Source of the DNA: DATEEG01 sp035525055
GTDB lineage: Bacteria > Actinomycetota > Acidimicrobiia > Spongiisociales > ZC4RG35
Direction: 5' to 3'
Assembly: GCA_035525055.1 (NCBI GenBank)
Contig: DATLEZ010000104.1
Location: 1 to 31,181, forward strand
DNA: 31,181 bases
The position numbers were made by a program, and so were the translations under genes. Below the pieces are notes generated by a model. The model did not search any database. It was given only the letters and a program-made list of their open reading frames with translations, and was not told the DNA's origin. This document shows positions 25,703 to 31,181 of this stretch, piece by piece (positions within the stretch are counted from its first letter, which is position 1; every line of letters starts with the position of its first letter).

Positions 25703-25729
25703 GGGGTCCGGCCCGTAAGGCCGGACCCC
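25703..25729 (+). terminator. Perfect hairpin between the micropeptides and the LspA-like gene
   Basis: GGGGTCCGGCC (25703-25713), loop CGTAA, GGCCGGACCCC (25719-25729): an 11-pair, GC-only-but-one stem. No T-run follows. It may terminate part of the transcripts, so peptides outnumber the protease, or protect the peptide mRNA 3' end. It also argues that the LspA-like protein starts after it. Confidence 0.65.
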
Positions 25730-25747
25730 ACCCCTTCCCCGAGGTCG

Positions 25748-26269
25748 ATGACACTCCCGATGGCGGTGGGTGTGACGGTCGTGTTGGTTGCCGACCAGAC
25801 CAGCAAAGGTTGGGCTCATACCTTCCCCTGGGCTGAGCCGGTCGCCAACCCCGACCTCGCCCTCGGCGTCGCCGGAGGTAAACCCTTCCTGCTGACCACA
25901 GTCATGATCATCGCCCTGGCGGTATTCGGCCGACACCTCATCCGAAAAGTCCACACCGGCCAACTGTCGGTTGCCGTCGCTGCCCTCCTGCTGGGTGGAG
26001 CGGCCGGGAACCTCATCGACCGGGCTCTGTTGGGTTCGGTTCGTGACTTCATCCCTACCCCCTGGCTGATCTTCAACCTCGCCGACGTTGCCCTTTTAGC
26101 CGGTGTGATCGGTTATTTCCTGTTCCTGAGGCTGTTGCCTCGTCCCCCCTCTCGAGCTGACCAACCCGTTCGAAGAGTCCTCGAGGTGTGTATTTGCCCC
26201 CCGGGCTTTGGCTGCAGGCAAGCAAACGACAGGAATCCGACAAGACCACTCTCGGATCATCGCTCTTGA
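25748..26269 (+). CDS. LspA-like protein (signal peptidase II family)
   Basis: 173 residues from the ATG at 25748. Earlier in-frame starts (25685, 25688) would place a strong hairpin inside the gene; ATG 25760 is also possible. The five LspA regions are recognisable: VADQTSKGWA (D16, K20), NPDLALGVAGG, GGAAGNLIDR (83-92), GSVRDFI with catalytic D100, and FNLADVALLAG with catalytic D113. The spacing between the two Asp residues is short, and four membrane helices are predicted. LspA normally cuts prolipoprotein signal peptides before a lipidated Cys, but the adjacent peptides have no Cys. The tail (about 140-173) is unusual, hydrophilic with two Cys, and overlaps the next operator. It is probably a specialised paralogue serving this locus. 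Confidence 0.82.
   Translation: MTLPMAVGVTVVLVADQTSKGWAHTFPWAEPVANPDLALGVAGGKPFLLTTVMIIALAVFGRHLIRKVHTGQLSVAVAALLLGGAAGNLIDRALLGSVRDFIPTPWLIFNLADVALLAGVIGYFLFLRLLPRPPSRADQPVRRVLEVCICPPGFGCRQANDRNPTRPLSDHRS
26217..26245 (+). promoter_or_regulatory. SARP-type operator of the second secreted-protein gene
   Basis: GGCAAGC (26217-26223), GACAGGA (26228-26234) and GACAAGA (26239-26245) repeat at exact 11-bp spacing; each differs from GACAAGC by one or two bases. A -10 candidate (GATCAT) lies 9 bases downstream. The operator sits inside the end of the LspA-like gene. Confidence 0.65.
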
Positions 26270-26306
26270 CGGTCAACACCAACCGTCAATAGGCAGAGGA
26301 GAAGCC

Positions 26307-26934
26307 ATGCGGAACATGACCATGCTCGACAGGTGGGACACCAAGGCGTCGCCGGAGGAATGCCCGACCCTCCCGCCGAAGTCCAATAAGGGATGGGGGC
26401 GTGTCCCTAATACGAGGGTTAAGACGTGGATGAGAGTGATCTTGGTGTCTGTCGGAGCAGCCGTTTTGCTGTCGGTGATTCCTGCGACGGCCGACGCCGC
26501 CACCCGTCGTCTCGGGAAGCGGGAGATGGGGTCCCGTGACTGGAACTGAGCCAGGAACCTCCTGCACCGCTTATGGGACCTGGCCGAGTCGGGTGGCAGC
26601 GGCGAAGTCGCCGACAGTGGGCGGCATCGATTACACCCCCGGCCTAGGCAACGACTCCCAGTGGGTACGATTTCGGACTCGGCTGGTCAATTCGTCGGGG
26701 ACCTACGCCACACACCGGTGGAGTGGCTGGGCGGTCGCACGCGACAACCAGTCGGCTGTTTGGAGCGGCACCCAGTACCTGTACATGACCGGACTGTCCT
26801 CATATTGGATGATGGTCGACATCGAGTGGTGGAACAGCACCCAGCGGTTGGGGAGTCTGACCCTGTCGGTGAGTCAATACTGGACTTACTACCCCTTGGT
26901 TTCGAACAGCTGGATCGTTTCGACCGTCTGTTAG
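26307..26934 (+). pseudogene. Second secreted two-cysteine protein, frameshifted after the signal peptide
   Basis: An ATG at 26307 after GAGGAGAAG encodes a basic leader and a signal peptide (WMRVILVSVGAAVLLSVIPA, then ATADA cleavage site), but this frame stops at 26549. The +1 frame continues as a protein-like mature domain (GTEPGTSCTAYGTWPSRV onward) to a stop at 26934. The mature part begins with a Cys in TSCTA, is Trp/Tyr-rich (SGWAVARDNQSAVWSGTQYL) and ends SNSWIVSTVC, mirroring the SCTA and final Cys of the protein at 19399. A frame change between about 26515 and 26549, near a run of four G, would restore one 208-residue secreted protein. It could be a real mutation, a sequencing error or, less likely, recoding. 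Confidence 0.7.
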
Positions 26935-26988
26935 CCCGTTCCGCGGGTGGAGCGAAAAAGTCGGCACCCCGATCGGAGCGGAAAAAGG

Positions 26989-27017
26989 GGGGTGATGCGC
27001 AACCAGAGCATCACCCC
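26989..27017. terminator. Bidirectional hairpin terminator
   Basis: GGGGTGATGC (26989-26998) and GCATCACCCC (27008-27017) form a perfect 10-pair stem with a 9-base loop. On the reverse strand it is followed by C-rich then TTTTT, a classical intrinsic terminator; on the forward strand only a few T follow. It lies 54 bases after the secreted-protein stop. Confidence 0.7.
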
Positions 27018-27175
27018 TCCTTGCTGTCGGAACCTCGATGCTCATGGATATCTGAGTTGTCAGGAAGTTGGCGTCTATCGTCGGGGAAGTCAGCGATGCC
27101 AAAAGACTCAAACTTTCTGAAGACCCCTTCCAGGCCGATGGCTCGATCGTGACAGCACGCCCTAGGGCTGAGGTT

Positions 27176-27193
27176 CTTGTCCGCGGTTTGTCC
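27176..27193 (-). promoter_or_regulatory. SARP-like heptad pair, reverse strand (block B)
   Basis: On the reverse strand GGACAAA (27193-27187) and GGACAAG (27182-27176) are 11 bp apart. They lie at the same distance from the tRNA fragment as in block A. On the forward strand the text contains CCGCGGTTTGTCCGCGG. Confidence 0.35.
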
Positions 27194-27296
27194 GCGGAAG
27201 GGCGCAAAACACTCGGGGAGGAGGCGAGGTGATGCAAAGCAATATTCCGGCCGAAACCGTCGATTTCCCTTCATACGGCATGCTTCCAGGATCCCC

Positions 27297-27349
27297 GACA
27301 TTCCCTTACAAGGAAGAGGTCGGCGGTTCGAGTCCGTCAACGCCCACAA
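27297..27349 (+). tRNA. 3' half of a tRNA-Val(UAC) gene (remnant, copy B)
   Basis: Same anticodon arm and loop (CTTACAA, anticodon TAC), T arm and acceptor AACGCCC as copy A, but the encoded CCA has become CAA and there is no 5' half. Two of the three differences from copy A are compensatory and keep a T-stem pair (G-C in A, C-G in B). Confidence 0.68.
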
Positions 27350-27618
27350 GCGAAAAGCGGCTGTCCCATTTGATGATTCCTAGGTGGGACGGTGAGCGAG
27401 ACGAAATTCGGTACCGCACTTGTCCGCCGCAAGGCACTCGGGCCAATAGGGAAAGCCGATCCGCGTGGCTTCAGGCGTGGATATCGTGAAGGAGCCGATG
27501 CGGCCAGCAGGGTTGGCTCCCGAAGAGATCCGTGGGCTGAGGATGGGACGCTTGCTACCGCGCGGTTCGGCTGCAGATCGCCCGGAGCTGAGCGCGATGC
27601 CAGAAAGACAGGTGGAGT
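27350..27618. other. Leader region of the molybdenum hydroxylase operon, no confident gene
   Basis: A 76-codon frame (27392-27622) overlaps the next start by 4 bases but its Arg/Gly-rich composition is not protein-like. I see no clear promoter boxes or hairpin. The operon promoter is probably here. Confidence 0.3.
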
Positions 27619-29895
27619 GTGACGATCGCCCCCGAACGTAAGGCCTTTATCCGCCCGGACGGGAATGAAAAGGTGACCGGCATTGGGCGGTACACCGCCG
27701 ACATCAACCTGACCGGACAACTCCACGCCAAGTTCCGCTACGCCGACCACCCTCACGCCCTGATCGTGGGCATCGATACCTCGGCCGCCGCGGCTCTTCC
27801 CGGTGTGTTCGCAGTTCTCACTTATAAAGACGTGCCCGATGTGCTGTATGGGGGAATGGTCCAAGATCGTAGGCTTTTCGCCAAGGAGAAAGTTCGCTGG
27901 GAGGGCGACGTCGTCGCGGCGGTGGCGGCCCGAACCCCTCTAATCGCGGCTCAGGCAGCGGCGCTGATCGAGGTGGAATACGAAGTACTAGAACCTCTTT
28001 CCGACTTCCTCGCCAACATGGATCCAACCGCACCATTGGTCCACGAAGGCTGGGCTACCTACGAGGCTGACGAGAGCCTCGGGCGAAGCAGCAACACGCT
28101 TGGCCACTCGACTGTCGTCAAGGGCGATGCCGCCGCCGCTATGGCCACCGCAGACGTCGTTGTTAGCGGTCGCTACGTTTCCGACGCCTCCCAGGGTGCT
28201 CCGATCGAGCCGCGGGCGATCCTTGCCCAATGGCAGGGCGACAAGGTGACCGTCTGGTCCTCGACCCAGGTTCCGTTTGCGGCCCGTACCGGCATCGCCC
28301 GCACTCTCGATCTCCCTGAGTCTCAGGTGCGAGTCATAGTTCCGCTGCTCGGTGGCGGATTTGGATCGAAGTGCGATTTCCATTTCGAAGCGCATGTCGC
28401 GGCTCTCGCCCGAGCCACTCGCCGGCCGGTGAAGCTCGTGTTCTCGCGCCAGGAGGAGTTCTTAGCTCCCGACCACCGGAGGGAGGGGATGGTCATTGAA
28501 CTGGAGACCGGGGTCACCCGCGAAGGCCGGCTCGTGGCCCGGCGGGGACGGCTCGTCCTCGACAAGGGGGCCTATTGCGGCGAAGGGGGATTCTTCGCCC
28601 AGATGGCGGCGATGCACGCCTGCGGTCCCTACAAGATCGACAACATCGACATCGACTCCTACCTGAACTACTCGACCAGCCAACCGTCAAGCTCGGTCCG
28701 CGCCCCGACCGCTCCTCAAATGTGTTGGGCGCTCGAACAGCACATGGACGAGGTCGCTGCCGCCATTGGAATGGATCCGGCGGAACTCCGCCGCCGCACC
28801 CTGATCGACGAAGGCGACCAGGGGCCTACCGGCCAGGTATTCGAGGAGATCGGCGCCAAGCGAGCACTCGATGCGGCCCTCGAAATGATCGGATATGGAC
28901 AGGACCTGCCCGAGGACGAGGCCATCGGCATCGCCTGTGGTTGGTGGCCGTCCTTCGGCTCGAACTCCGGCGCCTATATCAAGCTGAACGGCGACGGCAC
29001 CGGCACCATCATCACCGGTGCCATGGAATCAGGGACAGGAGCCGTCATGGGGCTACCGATCCTTGCGGCGGAAGTTCTGGGGATGAGGCCCGAAGACTTC
29101 TCGATCCTCTACCAGGACACCGACGCCGGGCCATGGGACATGGGGTCGTCGGGATCCCAGACCAGCTTCAATAACGGTCGAGCCGTGATCGAGGCCGCAA
29201 AGGAAGTCCGCCAGAAACTCCTCGACATGGCCGCTGAGGAGCTCGAGGCGGCTCCCGAGGACCTCGAACTGATTGCTGGCGAAGCCAGGGTCAAGGGCTC
29301 GCCGGACAAGGCGGTAACGATCGCCCAGCTGGCCGCGACCGGGGAGGCCATTCTCGGCAAGGGATCCGGCGATGTGCCCGAAGCTCCTGAGGTCGATGCC
29401 TCGGCTTGTGTTGGCCGGCTCGGACAGGAGTCCTTTCTCGCACCCCAGCTCATCACGCACGCCGCCCGAATCAAGCTCGACCGGGCGACCGGGGTCGTCC
29501 GCGTCCTCCAGTTCGCCGCCGCTCACGACTCGGGGATCATTCTCAACAAGATGGGGGCCGACGGACAGGTCTATGGGGGAGTTCTGATGGGGATCGGACA
29601 GGCCTTATCGGAAGCCACCTGGTTCGACAACGACGGACGCCAGCGCAACCCCGGACTATTGGATTACAAGTTGCAGACCATGAGCGATGGCCCTCGGATC
29701 GACATCCGCTGGATCGAGATCGACACCCCCAACGCCGGGCCCAAGGGCTCGAAAGGGGTGGGCGAGCCACCCTGCGTTCCCACGTCGGGAGCCATCGGCA
29801 ACGCCATCGCTCAGCTGATCGGACGCCATGTCGATCGGCTGCCCATGACCCCCGAGCGAGTTTGGGAAGCGTCACAGGCGGTTGGGGATTTGTGA
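27619..29895 (+). CDS. Molybdenum hydroxylase large subunit (xanthine dehydrogenase/CoxL family)
   Basis: A 758-residue Mo-cofactor subunit starting at a GTG after GGTGGA. It begins with the a/b hammerhead domain (VTGIGRYTADINLTGQLHAK), followed by the Mo-binding region with LLGGGFGSKCD. It ends with the catalytic glutamate E716 in KGVGEPPCVPTSGAIGNA. At the active-site loop it reads SSSVRAPTAPQ (357-367), not the AYRCSFR loop of form I CO dehydrogenase, so it is not a typical CO oxidiser. It could hydroxylate an aromatic, N-heterocyclic or aldehyde substrate. The large-medium-small gene order differs from the coxMSL order. Confidence 0.88.
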   Translation: MTIAPERKAFIRPDGNEKVTGIGRYTADINLTGQLHAKFRYADHPHALIVGIDTSAAAALPGVFAVLTYKDVPDVLYGGMVQDRRLFAKEKVRWEGDVVAAVAARTPLIAAQAAALIEVEYEVLEPLSDFLANMDPTAPLVHEGWATYEADESLGRSSNTLGHSTVVKGDAAAAMATADVVVSGRYVSDASQGAPIEPRAILAQWQGDKVTVWSSTQVPFAARTGIARTLDLPESQVRVIVPLLGGGFGSKCDFHFEAHVAALARATRRPVKLVFSRQEEFLAPDHRREGMVIELETGVTREGRLVARRGRLVLDKGAYCGEGGFFAQMAAMHACGPYKIDNIDIDSYLNYSTSQPSSSVRAPTAPQMCWALEQHMDEVAAAIGMDPAELRRRTLIDEGDQGPTGQVFEEIGAKRALDAALEMIGYGQDLPEDEAIGIACGWWPSFGSNSGAYIKLNGDGTGTIITGAMESGTGAVMGLPILAAEVLGMRPEDFSILYQDTDAGPWDMGSSGSQTSFNNGRAVIEAAKEVRQKLLDMAAEELEAAPEDLELIAGEARVKGSPDKAVTIAQLAATGEAILGKGSGDVPEAPEVDASACVGRLGQESFLAPQLITHAARIKLDRATGVVRVLQFAAAHDSGIILNKMGADGQVYGGVLMGIGQALSEATWFDNDGRQRNPGLLDYKLQTMSDGPRIDIRWIEIDTPNAGPKGSKGVGEPPCVPTSGAIGNAIAQLIGRHVDRLPMTPERVWEASQAVGDL

Positions 29896-29897
29896 GC

Positions 29898-30791
29898 ATG
29901 GCGACCTACGTGACGGCAAGCACTGTCGAAGAAGCGGTGGCCGCGCTGGCGAGCGGCGCCCGTGCTATTGCCGGAGGCACCGACCTGGTGGTCGGCGGGC
30001 GGCAGGGCAAGAAGCCGCTCCCGGAATCGTTGGTGGGAATCCATCGGCTGGCCGGCCTCGGTTCGATCGAAGAGACCGCAGATGGCCTCGTCCTCGGTGC
30101 CCTGGTGACACACGCCGCAATCGCCACCAGCGATCCAATCCAGGCCCGTTACACCGCCATCGCCGATGCCTCGGCTCTCGTGGGATCCCACGCCACCAGG
30201 GCCAACGGGACCATCGGAGGCAACGTTATGAACGCTTCCCCCGCCATGGACACCGGTGCCCCTCTGCTATGCCTGGGAGCCAAGGCCGAGCTGGTTGGTC
30301 CGGGCGGAACTCGTCGGGTGGACCTGGCCGAACTCTGGACCGGACCCGGGACCACGAGCGCCCGACCAGACGAGCTTCTCGTGTCGATTCGCATACCCAT
30401 CCCGCCCGCAGGAACCGGTACCTCCTACGTCCGACTCCAATACCGTCGACAGATGGAAATCGCGGTAGTCGGGGCCGCAGTGGCATTGACCTGGCTCGAC
30501 GGGATAGTGACACAGGCCGCCGTGGCCATTACCGCACTGGCCCCCACCATCCACCGAGTGGTGGAGGCCGAGGCTGCACTGGTCGGCACCGATGGCAACC
30601 CCAGTGCAATTAAGGCTGCCTCCGAGGCCGCTGCCGCCGCAGCCCGACCGATCGGCGACGTGAGGGCTTCGGTCGCTTACCGGCGCGCCATGGCGGTGGT
30701 GATCACCCGCCGCGCTATCCAAGCGGCCCTGGCCCGGGCCCGAGGCGAGACCGTGGTCATCCCCGCCAGCGAATCCACCTACGGGAGCTGA
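29898..30791 (+). CDS. Molybdenum hydroxylase FAD-binding subunit (CoxM family)
   Basis: 297 residues from the ATG at 29898, two bases after the large-subunit stop; the open frame extends upstream but that part overlaps the large subunit gene. The two FAD pyrophosphate motifs are visible: IAGGTDLVVGG (24-34) and GTIGGNVMNASPAMD (104-118). A C-terminal CO-dehydrogenase flavoprotein-type domain follows. It passes electrons from the 2Fe-2S subunit to an acceptor. Confidence 0.88.
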   Translation: MATYVTASTVEEAVAALASGARAIAGGTDLVVGGRQGKKPLPESLVGIHRLAGLGSIEETADGLVLGALVTHAAIATSDPIQARYTAIADASALVGSHATRANGTIGGNVMNASPAMDTGAPLLCLGAKAELVGPGGTRRVDLAELWTGPGTTSARPDELLVSIRIPIPPAGTGTSYVRLQYRRQMEIAVVGAAVALTWLDGIVTQAAVAITALAPTIHRVVEAEAALVGTDGNPSAIKAASEAAAAAARPIGDVRASVAYRRAMAVVITRRAIQAALARARGETVVIPASESTYGS

Positions 30792-30792
30792 C

Positions 30793-31181
30793 ATGGCCTA
30801 TCCGATCACCCTCGAGGTCAACGGGATGCCGTATCCCCTCACTGTGGACGCCCATGCCAGCCTTCTCCACACCGTGCGCGACCAGGTGGGGCTGACCGGA
30901 TCGAAGGAGGGCTGCGACGACTCCGAGTGCGGCGCCTGCATGATGCTGATCGACGGGAGGCCTGTGAACTCGTGCTCCTATCTTGCGGTTCAGGCCGACG
31001 GCACTCAGATCACGACCGTGGAAGGTCTCACCACCGGCCTGGACCTCACGCCCCTTCAGGAGGCATTCCTCACCGAAGGAGGGGTCCAATGCGGATTCTG
31101 TACGCCCGGCATGCTGATCTCGGCCAGGTCGCTACTCGCCGCCAACTCCAATCCGACCGAAGATGAAGTCCGCATCGCTCT
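30793..31181 (+). CDS. Molybdenum hydroxylase 2Fe-2S subunit (CoxS family), cut by window edge
   Basis: The ATG at 30793 follows the FAD-subunit stop by one base. The 129 visible residues contain the plant-ferredoxin-type cluster motif with C41, C46, C49 and C61 (GCDDSECGACMMLIDG) and the first half of the second cluster motif (C100 and C103 in QCGFCTPGM). The remaining two ligands and the end lie beyond the window. Confidence 0.9.
   Translation, partial: MAYPITLEVNGMPYPLTVDAHASLLHTVRDQVGLTGSKEGCDDSECGACMMLIDGRPVNSCSYLAVQADGTQITTVEGLTTGLDLTPLQEAFLTEGGVQCGFCTPGMLISARSLLAANSNPTEDEVRIA

Noticed and set aside
26935..27008. Reverse-strand 26-residue frame MLWLRITPLFPL with an AAGGAGGGG ribosome site
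   Set aside because: It lies within the terminator hairpin and has no relation to the 31-residue family; the purine-rich stretch is explained by the stem.
27011..27349. Reverse-strand frame reading MWALTDSNRRPLPCKGM
   Set aside because: This is the well-known spurious protein produced by reading a tRNA gene backwards; it covers the tRNA-Val fragment.
27392..27622. 76-codon frame overlapping the Mo-hydroxylase start
   Set aside because: Despite the coupling-like 4-base overlap, the Arg/Gly-rich composition is typical of a non-coding frame in high-GC DNA.
27619..31181. Form I CO dehydrogenase (coxMSL)
   Set aside because: The active-site Cys loop is absent and the gene order is large-medium-small; only the broader Mo-hydroxylase family is supported.
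1..31181. CRISPR arrays, rRNA genes, complete tRNA genes, replication origin
   Set aside because: I looked for regularly spaced repeats and conserved RNA cores and saw none; the only periodic repeats are the 11-bp operators and IS481 boxes.

Overview
The window is high-GC DNA, most likely from an actinomycete-type bacterium (Actinomycetota, perhaps Acidimicrobiia). I infer this from dense operons with ATGA overlaps, SARP/BTAD regulators with an ATPase and TPRs, an F420-type LLM oxidoreductase, and a Tat lipoprotein with a Thr/Ala-rich linker. No taxonomic search was possible.

Region 1 (1-3443) is a decayed, mobile zone. It holds the 3' end of an IS110-family transposase, a small membrane-protein gene broken by a frameshift, a TetR-family regulator without its N-terminal half-HTH, and a complete IS481-family element whose ends carry tandem copies of a ~25-bp box.

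Region 2 (3518-18498) is a catabolic island behind a clear promoter. One long, tightly packed operon encodes two-subunit hydroquinone 1,2-dioxygenase (PnpC/PnpD type, all four iron ligands visible at the expected spacing), 4-hydroxymuconic semialdehyde dehydrogenase, both subunits of a 3-oxoadipate-type CoA-transferase, maleylacetate reductase, a five-gene branched-chain-amino-acid-type ABC importer (probably importing the aromatic substrate), a MoxR AAA+ ATPase and hydroxyquinol 1,2-dioxygenase. Hydroquinone and hydroxyquinol would therefore both converge on maleylacetate, then 3-oxoadipate and its CoA ester. A CoxE-like VWA protein lies convergently at the end, with an LLM oxidoreductase head to head with it. 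The enzyme that makes hydroquinone is not in the window.

Region 3 (about 18800-27350) is the most unusual part. It is bracketed by two ~170-bp blocks that each end in a 3' half of a tRNA-Val(UAC) gene, like attachment-site scars. Inside are a secreted two-cysteine protein, a 1213-residue SARP-type regulator with a degenerate cyclase domain, a second 225-residue SARP that looks like the head of such a regulator joined to its tail, three tandem paralogous 31-residue membrane-type peptides, a short LspA-like (signal peptidase II) protein with both catalytic Asp residues, and a second secreted protein with a frameshift after its signal peptide. Upstream of the first secreted protein, the peptide operon and the second secreted protein lies the same operator: three heptads close to GACAAGC at exact 11-bp spacing, the classical layout of a SARP binding site. 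I propose that these genes form one SARP-controlled regulon: a candidate undescribed micropeptide/LspA-like/secreted-protein system.

Region 4 (27619-31181) is a three-subunit molybdenum hydroxylase operon (large Mo subunit, FAD subunit, 2Fe-2S subunit cut by the window edge) of unknown substrate. It lacks the form I CO-dehydrogenase active-site loop.
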